A DNA stretch of 64,000 nt from Buchnera aphidicola (Schlechtendalia chinensis) (GCF_001648115.1 NZ_CP011299.1:124001-188000); one strand, 5' to 3'. Shown: positions 7,604 to 17,796, counted from the first letter of the stretch. Made by a program: numbers and translations. The notes: generated by a model not told the origin, from the letters alone.

Positions 7604-10009
7604 ATGGAATTTAGTGAACAGTGGTTTCGAGAATGGATAAATCCTACTGTCGATACTGATTCATTATGTGATCAAATGACAAAATTAGGATTGGAAGTGG
7701 AAAAAGTTGTTAAAATTTCAAATGTATGTACCAATTTAATTGTCGGTGAAGTAGTTAAACGTTCAAAAAATTTCTTTTCTATTGAATTTTTATTGATAAA
7801 AGTGAATATTGGTAATAATAAGTTTATTACAGTTGCATCAAGATATTTTGATGTTGTAAAAGGGATGAAAGTAATTATAGCTACTGAGAATTCTAAATTG
7901 TTTAATGATAAATTTCTAAATTTAATACGTTCGAGAAGTTTGGAATGTGAAGGAATTATTTGTTTTTGTGAAGATATTGGTATTATAAATTTTAAAAAAA
8001 ATACTATAATTTTGCCACTTAGTTGCGAGGTTGGTGTAGATGTTAACAAATGTTTATCTTTAGATGATAATATTATTAAAATCAGTAGTACTCCTAATCG
8101 TTCAGATGCATTAAGTATACTAGGGATAGCAAGAGATATTGCAGTATTGAACAATTTATCTAGTCCTCGTTTAAAAAAATATTTAAATTCTGTGGACAAT
8201 TTTCAAAAAACAGAAATACTAATTGATGCTTCAGACGTATGTTTACGATTTTTTGGACGTATTATAAGTAATGTGAATGTCAATAAGAATACTCCCTTTT
8301 GGATATTAGAAAAATTAAAACGTTCTTCTATAGAACCTTCTAATATAATTGCTAACATTATTAATTATGTACTAATAGAAGTAGGTCAACCTTTATATAT
8401 TATAAATTTTGATAGTATTTTAAAAAAAATTGTTATACGTCGATCTTATAAAGGTGAAACTATTTTAGTTAATAAAAATAAAAATCTTGTTATCGAAAAT
8501 AATTCAATAGTAATTACGGATGAAGAGAAAGTACTAGCTTTAGGTGGGCATATTTATTCTTGTGTTTCTGAAGTAAATTTAAAATCAAATAATTTATTTA
8601 TGGGTTGTGCATCTTACAATAATTTAGATATTTTTAAAAAGTATCATCATTATGGATGTAAAAATTTTTTTACAGAACGTTATGATAGAGGTATAGATTT
8701 TAGTATACAGCCGGAAGCTCTAGAATATGCTACTTATTTAATTACAAAATTTTGTGGTGGTAGAGTTAGTAATGTTATAGGGAAAGTTGACTTTAAAAAA
8801 AAGTTTAGTCAAAAATTCATTAAACTATTCCGAAAAAAGTTGTATGAAATTACTGGATGTGTCATTAGTGATGAGTCAGTGAGTTGTTATTTAATAAAAT
8901 TAGGTTTTAAGATAATTTTAAATAAAGGTTGTGAATATTGGTTAGTACAGCCTCCTAGTTGGAGATTTGACATTAATATAGAAGAAGACGTTATTAGCGA
9001 ATTATTTCGAATGTATGGATATGATAAAGTCCCTATTTTTCCTATGTCTACATGTTACAATGTTCCATGTAACGATGAGTCAGATACTTTACTAAATAGA
9101 ATAAAATTGTTTTTAGTTGATAGAGGATATAATGAAATTATTACATATGGTTTTGTTAATCCTGATCTTCAAAAATTATTATTTCCTGACATACCTTTAT
9201 TGTGTTTGTCTAATCCTATTTCTCGAGAAATGTCATCTATGAGAGTTTCTTTGTGGATTGGTTTATTGTCAATTGTGTCTTATAATCAGAATAGACAAGA
9301 GAAAAAACTGCGCTTTTTTGAAAGTGGTTTATGCTTTATGAAAGATCCAAAAGAACGTTTAGGTATTAAACAGAGTATGTATTTGTCTGGGATATTAAGT
9401 GGACGTATAAATGATCTTCATTGGGATGTTATAGATAGAAAAGCGGATTTTTATGATGCTAAAGGTGATGTAGAATCTATTTTAGATTTACTTGGTAAAT
9501 TGAATTTAGTAAAATTTAAAAGTTTTAAAGTTCCAGGATTACATCCTAACCAAAGTATTGCTATTTATTTTAAAGAAAAAATGGTGGGAATGATAGGAAC
9601 TATTAACCCACATTTAGAAAAAAGGTTATCTTTAAAAGACAGAACTATCGTTTTTGAGTTAATATGGGATGATATTGCTTCTTTAAATAGTACGTGTTTC
9701 AAAAAAATTTCTGAGTATCCAAGAAGTATTAGAGATATTTCTATTATTGTAGATGAAACTATTGCTGTAGGAGATATTATTTTAGAACTTCAAAATTCTT
9801 TTTTTAAGAATATTGTTGATATAATTCTGTTTGATGTTTTTCGAGGAAGTAATATAGGAATAGGTAAAAAAAGTTTAGCTTTTCAATTAGTATTAGAGAA
9901 TAAAGAAAAAACGTTCACAGAAGAAGAAATTTCAAAAATTTTAAAACGATGTATTGCAACATTGGAATCAAAATTTAATGCAGTTTTAAGAAAAAGTGTC
10001 GCACAGTGA
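7604..10009 (+). CDS. pheT: Phenylalanyl-tRNA synthetase beta subunit, editing site degenerate
   Basis: The 801-residue partner of PheS (E. coli 795). Domain order is conserved: EMAP-like tRNA-binding fold (about 40-150), B3/B4 editing domain (about 205-370), B5 and core-like domains, and the C-terminal ferredoxin-fold anticodon domain (about 705-801, SEYPRSIRDISII). Several functional signatures have eroded. The EMAP-like motif HPNADKL is replaced by KNFFSIEF. In the editing domain GQPMH reads GQPLY, so His261 of E. coli corresponds to Tyr265, and LLECAFF reads LFMGCAS, so Glu334 becomes Gly334. Charging should survive because catalysis lies in PheS; Tyr-tRNA-Phe clearance probably does not. 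In E. coli ihfA follows; here yajC does. Confidence 0.96.
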   Translation: MEFSEQWFREWINPTVDTDSLCDQMTKLGLEVEKVVKISNVCTNLIVGEVVKRSKNFFSIEFLLIKVNIGNNKFITVASRYFDVVKGMKVIIATENSKLFNDKFLNLIRSRSLECEGIICFCEDIGIINFKKNTIILPLSCEVGVDVNKCLSLDDNIIKISSTPNRSDALSILGIARDIAVLNNLSSPRLKKYLNSVDNFQKTEILIDASDVCLRFFGRIISNVNVNKNTPFWILEKLKRSSIEPSNIIANIINYVLIEVGQPLYIINFDSILKKIVIRRSYKGETILVNKNKNLVIENNSIVITDEEKVLALGGHIYSCVSEVNLKSNNLFMGCASYNNLDIFKKYHHYGCKNFFTERYDRGIDFSIQPEALEYATYLITKFCGGRVSNVIGKVDFKKKFSQKFIKLFRKKLYEITGCVISDESVSCYLIKLGFKIILNKGCEYWLVQPPSWRFDINIEEDVISELFRMYGYDKVPIFPMSTCYNVPCNDESDTLLNRIKLFLVDRGYNEIITYGFVNPDLQKLLFPDIPLLCLSNPISREMSSMRVSLWIGLLSIVSYNQNRQEKKLRFFESGLCFMKDPKERLGIKQSMYLSGILSGRINDLHWDVIDRKADFYDAKGDVESILDLLGKLNLVKFKSFKVPGLHPNQSIAIYFKEKMVGMIGTINPHLEKRLSLKDRTIVFELIWDDIASLNSTCFKKISEYPRSIRDISIIVDETIAVGDIILELQNSFFKNIVDIILFDVFRGSNIGIGKKSLAFQLVLENKEKTFTEEEISKILKRCIATLESKFNAVLRKSVAQ

Positions 10010-10230
10010 TTTCTACAAAAATATAATTTTGAACATGTTTATCGCATGTATATATCAATAAAATAGTTCTTTAATATTAGGAAGTTAATATTTTTTTGAA
10101 ATTTAAATTTTTAAAGAAAGTATTCGATATTAGTGTATTTTTATATTTGTTTTTAAATGAATTTTGTATATATTATAGGTTTAATAATTTTAAAAAATTT
10201 TTAATATATATTCAATATGAGGAAAACGTT

Positions 10231-10563
10231 ATGAACCTTTTAATTTCTGATGCTTTTGCTTTTGACAATAATATTCATAATAATAGCCTGTATTCTTTAT
10301 TAGCAATGTTATTATTTTTCGCATTAATTTTTTATTTTATAATTTATAGACCACAGAATAATAAAATTAAAGAACATAAAAAGCTTCTTGAGTCTCTTGT
10401 TGTAGGTGATGAAATATTAACTTCTAGCGGGTTTTTGGGAAAGATTAAAAAAATCACTACAGTTGGATATATTATATTGGAATTGAACAAGAACGTTGAA
10501 GTTTTAATAAAAAGTGATTATGTTTTGTCAATATTACCTAAAGGTACTTTGAAAATTATTTAA
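10231..10563 (+). CDS. yajC: YajC, Sec translocase accessory membrane protein
   Basis: A 110-residue protein, the same length as E. coli YajC. It opens with MNLLISDAFAF, has one membrane segment near residues 19-40 ending in YRPQ, and then the cytoplasmic part with KEHKKLLESL, VGDEILTSSG and LPKGTLK. The frame is open upstream to 10096, but the ATG at 10231 is preceded by tgagga (10218-10223) and matches the family start. YajC normally works with SecD and SecF to assist the SecYEG channel. Neither secD nor secF follows here; a 1.45 kb gap does. Whether it acts alone or with YidC cannot be told. Confidence 0.93.
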   Translation: MNLLISDAFAFDNNIHNNSLYSLLAMLLFFALIFYFIIYRPQNNKIKEHKKLLESLVVGDEILTSSGFLGKIKKITTVGYIILELNKNVEVLIKSDYVLSILPKGTLKII

Positions 10564-12014
10564 AATGTTAACTCTTTAAAAGAATTTCTTTTTGATAGAT
10601 AGTTATTTTTGTGTTTAAATTATTAATACAAACTATCGTTTATTGAGAATAATTTTTTTAATTTTGATTTGTATTTAACTTTTTTAACTTTAATAAATTT
10701 TTTAAGGACAAGATAGTTCTTGTATTTTGTAATATAGAGTGTTATTTGGTTCTGAAATTTTTGGTGATTAATAAAATTGAATTTAAATTTGAAATATTAA
10801 GTTTGTTTTTAATTTAAAATTGATATTAAAAATATTTTTTATATTAGTTTATTAAACATAATAAAATTTTTTCGGTTGTGTTTTAGAAAACATTATTCAA
10901 ATATGATGATAAAAAGATGAAAATTGTGATGTGTTATGATTATTAATTCTAAATTTTACGATTTTTTAGTAAATTTTTAATTATATTATTGTAAAATTTT
11001 TTGGATTTTAAAATGATTTTGAGATAGAATAACTCTCATTATTAGTACAATAATAGGATTTCATTAAGTTGTTATTAATTCTTATTTTAAGAAATTTTAA
11101 AATAGTGTAAATGTTTTAGAATTTTTTATATCATTAAAAATATTGAGACAATATGACTTTATAGCAATAAATGTAGATATACATGTTATAGATTTTACTT
11201 TTGTAATGGATGATTTAGGTATATTTTTTAGTTAATATAAATTTAAATTATACATTAGTATTATTTTTTAACATTTTTAAGTGTGCTTAAACGTTATTAA
11301 TGTAATTTTAATTATTTTATAGATGTAAAGTCTATTATATTATTTTTTTCATTAATTTTAACATTTTTTCTTAAAAAGGTATAGGAAGAGTAAAAAATTA
11401 TAGGTTATATATGTGTGTTTCTTATAAAACTTGAAAAAGCTAGTTATTATCATAAATCATATTGAACATTTAAGTTCAATTTATACGTTAATTAAAATTT
11501 ATAGATTTATATATTATATATATAAAAAATATATAAAATTTCTTATGCTTTAAAATAATTAGTTTTTTTGATTTTGTTAGTTATTCTTTATTTTTGATTA
11601 TTTTTTTGCTATAGCAGTAAAATTAATATATTTTTTAAAAAAGTTTTTTTACATATTATTGTTATAATATTTACTTATTAAAAAATTTTATATTTCTAAA
11701 ATTTTCAAGAAATTTAAGTTTAGAATTACGTGTACTAAATGTATTACTCTTATTTTTGGATAATGTTATTACAAAAATATTCTTTATATAATTTATTGCT
11801 TACAATTTTATTTTTTTAAAGTGTAATAAGAATTTTTTGATTTTTTAGCTACTACTTTTTCAGTAGCAGCGATATTATGTTTTTTTTAAATGAAGATATG
11901 AATTTTTTAAATATAATAAATTAGCACTTTATAAAAATCATATTATATTTTTAATTCACATTTTTTTATTAAACAAACAATATTGTTAGTCATTAATTAG
12001 TATATAATTCAGTT
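10564..12014. other. Long intergenic region, 1.45 kb, no recognisable gene
   Basis: Largest gap in the window, between convergent yajC (+) and glyS (-). No frame above 60 codons and no tRNA-like T-arm were found. A short hairpin can form at 11848-11867 (gctact pairing with agtagc), with a run of T eight or more bases later. Composition is more extreme than in the coding regions. It is most likely an eroded gene, perhaps one that followed yajC, but I could not find a protein relic. Confidence 0.55.
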
Positions 12015-14093
12015 TTAATATAAAAATGAAAAGTCAGCTATTTTAAAAAAAAGGTTTTTTGCTTTTTTTAATATAGTTAATCGATTTATTTTAATAGAAT
12101 AAATATCACTTTTTATCTGGATATTTTTAAAAAAGTTACAAAAAGGATCACATAACTTGTGGAGTTCTAGAAGTATGGAGTTGTAGTCCTTTTTTTCAAG
12201 ATAAACCTCAATTTCTTTTTCTATTTGTATGAGTAATTCTATTATTTTTATTTCTTCTTTTTCTTTAACAAGTTTATAATCTATTTTTTCATATAATGTT
12301 TCTTTAGACGATATTAACATTTTAGAAATTCTTTTATGTGTTTTGATTAATGATTTTAATATGTTTGAGTTTGTTTTATTAGCAATGTTTTTTATTCGAA
12401 GATCTATATCTATTAATTGCATGTTATTGCATGACAATATTGATTTAATTATAGATGAGGTATAATTTTTTTTTATATATATAAAATATACTCTTTCTAA
12501 AACAAATATTTTTAATTTTTCTAATACTCTAGGTTTATTTTCTATATTTACATATATATCTAACGATTTTTTTAAAAGTTCTAATAGATTTATGAGTACA
12601 TTATTTTCAAGAATGATCCGAATAATTCCAATAGTTAATCGACGTAAAGCGAATGGATCGCTATTTCCAGAAATAGAATTTTTTCCAATAGCAAATAAGC
12701 CTATTAATGTATCTGTTTTATCTGCTAGTGCTAAAGAATAAGAAGTTGGATCTTTTGGAACAGTGTCTTTTGAGAACCTAGGATAATAGTGTTCTTTAAT
12801 AGCTATTGCAACGTTTTGTGATTCTCCATTGTATAGTGCATAACACATTCCAATTATTCCTTGCATGTCAGGAAATTCGAATACCATGTTGGTTGCTAAA
12901 TCGCATTTACATAAATTTGTTGCTTGTATACAACTTTTTAAATCAGCATGAGTAAATTGTATTATCCAAGATATTAATTTTTTTGTTCTATTTATTTTTT
13001 CAAATAAAGATCCTAAAGAATTTTGAAAGATAATATTTTTTAGAAATGGTTGATATGCAATTAATGGTATTTTTTTATCTTTTTTTAAAAAAAATTCTGC
13101 ATCAGAAAATCGAGAATGTAATATTTTAATATTTCTAAAAATAATATTTTTGGGATTTTTTGATGCAGTATTAGAAATAATAATAAAATTATTAGTAAGT
13201 TTATTATTGTTTTTATCATATATAGAAAAACATTTTTGTTGATGTTCTATAATATAAATTAGTACTTCATTTGGAAGTTTTAAAAATTTTTTTTTGAAAT
13301 TAGCTAAAATTATAGTTGGCCATTCTGTTAATGATGTTATTTCTTCTAAGAAAATATCTTTTATCTTGATATAGCCTTTAATAGAATTAGCAATTTCTTC
13401 AGATTTTTTCTTAATATTGTTTTTCCGCAAAGAATAATCAGCAATAACTTTTCCAGATTTTAATAATGTTTCGGGATATTCATTTGCATTTAAAATATCT
13501 ATTTTTATATTAGATTTTATAAAAAGATGTCCAAAAATTGATCTATTAATATGCAATCCTAACATTTCTCCTTTTATTACTTCGTTATCTAATAACATTA
13601 CTATATTTCGAATAGGTCGAGAAAATTGTACATTAGATTTGTCCCATTTCATAAAAGTAGGTATGTGAGAAATATTTTTTATTGAAAAATCAGATATATT
13701 CAGAAGTTTTTTTTTAATGTCTTGATTATCTATTATTTTTTCATAAAATAACCATTCTTTTTCTTTATCTCGTATTCGAATTGTTTGATTTATTGTAATG
13801 TCTAGTTTTTTCATCCAATGTTTAGTTATTTGAGTGGGGTTGCCTGAATTATCGAAAGCACTTGTAATAGAAGGTCCTCTATATTTTTTTGTAATTTTTG
13901 GTATATTTATGCTCATTTTTTCTACTTTTACAGCTATTCTTCTTGGCGTAGCAAACCATAATATTTCTTCATATTTTATGTTATTTTTTTTTAATGATAG
14001 TTTCATGTTTTCAAAAAAAGATTTAGCTATGTTTTTTAGGGATTTTGGGGGTAGTTCTTCTGTTCCAATTTCTATCAAAAATGTTTTTTTCAT
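12015..14093 (-). CDS. glyS: Glycyl-tRNA synthetase beta subunit
   Basis: The 692-residue beta subunit (E. coli 689) of the bacterial alpha2-beta2 glycyl-tRNA synthetase, involved in tRNA binding. It opens with LIEIGTEELPPKSL and carries KCDLATNMVFEFPDMQG near residue 400, then ALADKTDTLIGLFAIG and DPFALRR near 480. It ends in the DALR-like anticodon-binding region, RINRLTILKKAKNLF. The protein is strongly Lys/Ile/Asn enriched. It lies 27 bases downstream of glyQ, as in E. coli glyQS. Confidence 0.96.
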   Translation of the reverse strand: MKKTFLIEIGTEELPPKSLKNIAKSFFENMKLSLKKNNIKYEEILWFATPRRIAVKVEKMSINIPKITKKYRGPSITSAFDNSGNPTQITKHWMKKLDITINQTIRIRDKEKEWLFYEKIIDNQDIKKKLLNISDFSIKNISHIPTFMKWDKSNVQFSRPIRNIVMLLDNEVIKGEMLGLHINRSIFGHLFIKSNIKIDILNANEYPETLLKSGKVIADYSLRKNNIKKKSEEIANSIKGYIKIKDIFLEEITSLTEWPTIILANFKKKFLKLPNEVLIYIIEHQQKCFSIYDKNNNKLTNNFIIISNTASKNPKNIIFRNIKILHSRFSDAEFFLKKDKKIPLIAYQPFLKNIIFQNSLGSLFEKINRTKKLISWIIQFTHADLKSCIQATNLCKCDLATNMVFEFPDMQGIIGMCYALYNGESQNVAIAIKEHYYPRFSKDTVPKDPTSYSLALADKTDTLIGLFAIGKNSISGNSDPFALRRLTIGIIRIILENNVLINLLELLKKSLDIYVNIENKPRVLEKLKIFVLERVYFIYIKKNYTSSIIKSILSCNNMQLIDIDLRIKNIANKTNSNILKSLIKTHKRISKMLISSKETLYEKIDYKLVKEKEEIKIIELLIQIEKEIEVYLEKKDYNSILLELHKLCDPFCNFFKNIQIKSDIYSIKINRLTILKKAKNLFFKIADFSFLY

Positions 14094-14120
14094 ATCTTGT
14101 TTTATCTCTTGTTTTGTTTT

Positions 14121-15011
14121 TTATATAAGTGGAAACCCTAAATTTTTTCGAAAATGATAATATTTTGAAGCAATATCTTTTGTAACATTTCGAATGTGTA
14201 AGATATATTTTTGGCGTTCTGTAGTAGAGAAAGTTTTTTTAGCATCTAATAAGTTGAAGTAATGTATTCCGTACAATGCGTGTTCGTAGGCTGGAAGTAT
14301 TAGAGGTTTAGACAAATTTAATAGTTTCTCTGCTTCTTTTATATGTATTGTGTATAATTTACAGCAAATATCAGAATTAGGATATTCAAAATTGTATATA
14401 GAATGTTCTAATTCATTTTGAAAAAATAGATCTTTATAAGTAGTGTTTTTTTGATTGTTGCTCCAAGAAATATCGTATACATTTTTTTTATTTTGAATAT
14501 GTAATGCAATTCGTTCTAAACCATAAGTTATTTCTGTAGTAATAGGATTACAACTGTGCCCACCCATTTGTTGAAAATAAGTAAATTGTGTAATTTCCAT
14601 TCCATTTATCCATATTTCCCATCCCTGTCCACATGCTCCTAAAGTTGGATTTTCCCAGTTGTCTTCTATGAACCGTATGTCGTTAGTTTTTAAATTTATA
14701 TTTAAAGCTTTTAGTGATTTTATATATATATCTTGAATGTTATTTGGCGAAGGTTTTATAATTACCTGAAACTGATAATAGTGTTGTAATCGATTAGGAT
14801 TTTCCCCATATCGTCCGTCTGATGGTCTTCTTGATGCTTGTGTATATGCAATAGAAATAGGTTCTGGTCCAATTGTTCCAAAAAACGTTTTGTGATGAAA
14901 GGTTCCAGCTCCTATAGGTATGTCTAGTGGCTGAATGATTACGCAATTTTGATTGTGCCAATATTTTTTTAATGTCAGAATGATTTGATAAAGTGTTTTA
15001 GGATTTTGCAT
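14121..15011 (-). CDS. glyQ: Glycyl-tRNA synthetase alpha subunit
   Basis: The 296-residue catalytic subunit (E. coli 303), class II. It shows [19 protein letters not shown] near residue 38, [19 protein letters not shown] near 62 and the [14 protein letters not shown] stretch near 145. The C-terminus is slightly shorter than in E. coli and ends at the motif FRKNLGFPL. The start is the ATG at 15011, with gga a few bases upstream. First gene of the glyQ-glyS pair, divergent from nfo. Confidence 0.96.
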   Translation of the reverse strand: MQNPKTLYQIILTLKKYWHNQNCVIIQPLDIPIGAGTFHHKTFFGTIGPEPISIAYTQASRRPSDGRYGENPNRLQHYYQFQVIIKPSPNNIQDIYIKSLKALNINLKTNDIRFIEDNWENPTLGACGQGWEIWINGMEITQFTYFQQMGGHSCNPITTEITYGLERIALHIQNKKNVYDISWSNNQKNTTYKDLFFQNELEHSIYNFEYPNSDICCKLYTIHIKEAEKLLNLSKPLILPAYEHALYGIHYFNLLDAKKTFSTTERQKYILHIRNVTKDIASKYYHFRKNLGFPLI

Positions 15012-15225
15012 TTTTTTCCGGTTTAATTATAGTATTTTTATTTTATGTTTTTTTAACATTCTTTAGATTAAAAGAGTTCAATTAAAAATAATAAGTTTTG
15101 TACATTTCATATTATTCTAAAATTGATTCTTTTTATTGATAACATTTTACAATCAACTTATTGAAAATAATATTAAAAATATTTTTAGTTTAGAAAAACT
15201 GAAATAATATTTTAAAGGAATTATG

Positions 15226-16062
15226 ATGAAATATATAGGTGCACATGTTAGTACATCAGGTGGTTTGGATAAGGCAGTTATTAGAGCAAAAGATTTAAAT
15301 GCAAGAGCTTTTGCTATCTTTACTAATAATCCTTTAAGATGGACTACATCTACGTTAAAATACGAAAGTATTCATAATTTTAAGGATGCATGTAAAAAGT
15401 TTAATTATTCATCATCTCAAATTTTGCCTCATAGTGGATATTTAATTAACTTAGGAAATCCCTATAATGATAATTTAAAAAAATCTCGATTAGCTTTTAT
15501 TGATGAAATAAATAGATGTCAAAGTTTAGGACTAAAATTGTTAAACTTTCATCCTGGAAGTCATTTAAATAAAATTAGTGAAAAGGATTGTTTGGAAAAA
15601 ATTTCTGACTCTATTAATTTAGCATTAGAACAAACTAATCAAGTAAAATTAATTATTGAAAATACAGCAGGTCAAGGTACAAACGTTGGTTATTCTTTTG
15701 AACAACTAATTTTTGTTATTAACAAAATACAGGATAAGAATCGCATTGGCGTTTGCTTGGATACATGTCATTTATTTTCTTCTGGATATGATTTGCGTAC
15801 AAAAACGTTATGTGAAAAAACTTTTAAAAGCTTTGATAATGTTATAGGACTTAACTATTTATGTGGTATGCATTTTAATGATTCTAAATCAAAATTTAAA
15901 AGTCGTATCGATAGACATCATAACTTAGGAAAAGGCAACATTAGGAGATTAGCTTTTAAATGGATTATTAAAAATGTTAATTGTGAAGGAATTCCAATTA
16001 TATTAGAAACTACAGACAAAAAATTATGGAAAGAAGAAATCGCTTGGTTAAACTCATTATAA
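15226..16062 (+). CDS. nfo: Endonuclease IV (AP endonuclease)
   Basis: A TIM-barrel, zinc-dependent endonuclease that cuts 5' of abasic sites in base-excision repair. The 278 residues (E. coli 285) start MKYIGAHVSTSGG. Family metal-site stretches are present: LPHSGYLINLG near 68, NFHPGSHL near 107, IIENTAGQGTNVGYSF near 143, CLDTCHLFSSGYD near 175 and HFNDSK near 214. Two ATGs lie in tandem (15223, 15226); the second is seven bases from aagg (15215-15218) and matches the family start. One of few repair genes in the window. Confidence 0.95.
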   Translation: MKYIGAHVSTSGGLDKAVIRAKDLNARAFAIFTNNPLRWTTSTLKYESIHNFKDACKKFNYSSSQILPHSGYLINLGNPYNDNLKKSRLAFIDEINRCQSLGLKLLNFHPGSHLNKISEKDCLEKISDSINLALEQTNQVKLIIENTAGQGTNVGYSFEQLIFVINKIQDKNRIGVCLDTCHLFSSGYDLRTKTLCEKTFKSFDNVIGLNYLCGMHFNDSKSKFKSRIDRHHNLGKGNIRRLAFKWIIKNVNCEGIPIILETTDKKLWKEEIAWLNSL

Positions 16063-16192
16063 ATGTAATATATGCTTTAGAAATTTAATATGTTAAATAT
16101 ATTTTTGTAAAAATAAATTTTGAAATTTATGAAAGTATTTTAACATCTTAAAAAATAAATAATAGTGTGTTAATTTTAATAAGTTGAGAGAA

Positions 16193-16477
16193 ATGATAAT
16201 TATTAATGTTGTTAGACGAAAAAAAGAAGGTACAAGTTCTAGTCGTCGTTTACGCTTGAAAAATAAATTCCCGGCTGTGATATATAGACATTTAGAACCT
16301 AACATCTGTATAGAATTAGATCATAACGAAATTTTTAAAATTATATCTAATTCTAATTTTTATGAAAAAGAATTAATTTTTATAATAGATAAAATAGAAC
16401 ATAAAGTTAAAATAAAATCTATACAACGGCACGTGTTTAAGTCTAAAATTTTGCACATGGATTTTTTTAAAATATAG
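16193..16477 (+). CDS. rplY: 50S ribosomal protein L25
   Basis: A 94-residue protein of E. coli length that binds 5S rRNA. Signature stretches are SSRRLRLKNKFPAVIYR near residues 16-32, IELDHNEIF and the C-terminal IQRHVFKSKILHMDF. The frame extends to a TTG at 16184, but the ATG at 16193, preceded by gagag, matches the family start. It is a single gene, followed by a long hairpin at 16491-16560. Confidence 0.93.
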   Translation: MIIINVVRRKKEGTSSSRRLRLKNKFPAVIYRHLEPNICIELDHNEIFKIISNSNFYEKELIFIIDKIEHKVKIKSIQRHVFKSKILHMDFFKI

Positions 16478-16490
16478 CAATTATTTAAAA

Positions 16491-16560
16491 ATCGGCACGT
16501 TGAATATTCTTATATGTACTAATGTTTAGTTATTAAGAATTCAATATATTTCGTGCCGAT
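16491..16560 (-). terminator. Long hairpin, probable terminator for yabI
   Basis: The perfect 9-bp arms atcggcacg (16491-16499) and cgtgccgat (16552-16560) continue inward as ttgaat/tctta pairing with taagaattcaa, with a two-base bulge. On the minus strand the hairpin is followed by four to five T, as in a rho-independent terminator for yabI. On the plus strand, where rplY ends, no T tract follows directly. The GC-rich arms stand out sharply from the surroundings. Confidence 0.6.
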
Positions 16561-16704
16561 AAATTTTGGTTTTCAAGAATTAGTTGAATTTAAGCTTAAT
16601 AGAATGATTTATTTTCTCTTATTATGAACTTTAAATTTTATATTTTTTGAGAGTATCATTCATTCGTACTTTAGAATATGCAAATATGTAATGTTAAATT
16701 ATTA

Positions 16705-17319
16705 TTAATATTTATTTTTTTTTAATATTTTCCAAATTTTCCATAAAATTAACCAAATTAATATAGCAGATATAATTAAAAAAATTTTGAAGTATGGGTT
16801 ATTTTTAATTTTTATAGTGTTGATTGCTATTCCAGCTATAATTCCTGGGAAAAAATACACTGGAGGCCATAATATACATCCAAATATACTAGATGAAAAA
16901 AATTTTTTTAAAGAAATGTTAAGCATTCCACAAACCATAGGTACTAAAGGTCTGGTAGGTCCAACAAATTTTCCTATGAGAATTGTAAATACAGTATATT
17001 TATTTAGAGTACTTTGTATTTTGCACAGTGTCTTTTTGTTTCTCTTTAATAAATTAAAATTATTTAAATATTTTTTAAATTTCCAACCGAGATAATATGA
17101 TATCGAATCTCCACATATACAACCGATAAATCCTGCTATCCAAGCTGGATAAAAATTTAATGTTCCGTTTCCAATCAGCGTTCCTAAAGCTGCCATAAAT
17201 AAAATTCCAGGAAGGAATAAACCTACTAAAGCTAAAGATTCTAAAAATGCTACAGTCATTACAATAGGAAACGAATAAAAAATAGATTTTTTTATTAAAT
17301 ATAAAAACCAGTCTTCCAT
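16705..17319 (-). CDS. yabI: YabI, DedA-family inner-membrane protein (short form)
   Basis: A 204-residue polytopic protein closest to E. coli YabI (254 residues). It carries the DedA core: AFLESLALVGLFLPG near residue 24, GDSISYYLGWKFKK near 71, GKFVGPTRPLVPMVCGM near 116 and the GCILWPP stretch near 147. DedA proteins act in membrane homeostasis, probably lipid carrier translocation and the proton motive force. The last roughly 50 residues of E. coli YabI, containing a further hydrophobic segment, are absent here, though the core is intact. It is divergent from ksgA. Confidence 0.92.
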   Translation of the reverse strand: MEDWFLYLIKKSIFYSFPIVMTVAFLESLALVGLFLPGILFMAALGTLIGNGTLNFYPAWIAGFIGCICGDSISYYLGWKFKKYLNNFNLLKRNKKTLCKIQSTLNKYTVFTILIGKFVGPTRPLVPMVCGMLNISLKKFFSSSIFGCILWPPVYFFPGIIAGIAINTIKIKNNPYFKIFLIISAILIWLILWKIWKILKKNKY

Positions 17320-17796
17320 ATTTTCTCGTTTTTTATTTATAAAATGTTTAATAGCGACAGAGTATATTGTGGTTTTAACAATATTTATAAAATTTAAAAT
17401 AAACTTTTATAAATTTTTTATGTCAAATAATAATATTGATTTTTTAAATTGATATTTTATATATTTTAATTTTTTTTATTTTTAAGTAGAATTTTTATTT
17501 TTTAATAATACTTTAAATTTTAAAATTTTATTTAAGTTTTTATTTTTATTTTCTATATGGTATAGTATAAATAATTATTTTTAACCTCAAGAAAGTGTTA
17601 TTTATTAATATTGCTAATATTTATTTTGAAAATTTCAGATTTTTTAATTATTTAAACAGTTTTAATATATAATTTTTTTACTTAATCGAGAAATGTATAT
17701 TTTTATGATATAATTACATCGTTAGTAATTTTGTTAAATATATTTTAAAGATACATTGATTATAGTAATTTAATTTTTAACTTTTAATCAACTAAT
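17320..17796. other. Divergent intergenic region yabI-ksgA
   Basis: A 477-base A/T-rich spacer carrying the outward promoters of yabI and ksgA, which I cannot place with confidence. In E. coli surA and pdxA precede ksgA; neither is here, and no relic is readable. Confidence 0.45.

Noticed and set aside
11848-11867. Hairpin gctact/agtagc as a terminator in the long gap
   Set aside because: Six-bp stem only, T run not adjacent on the plus strand, and no gene close enough upstream to use it.
10564-12014. tRNA or rRNA gene in the long gap
   Set aside because: No T-arm-like GTTCRA motif with flanking stems and no GC-rich segment as expected of tRNA in this genome.
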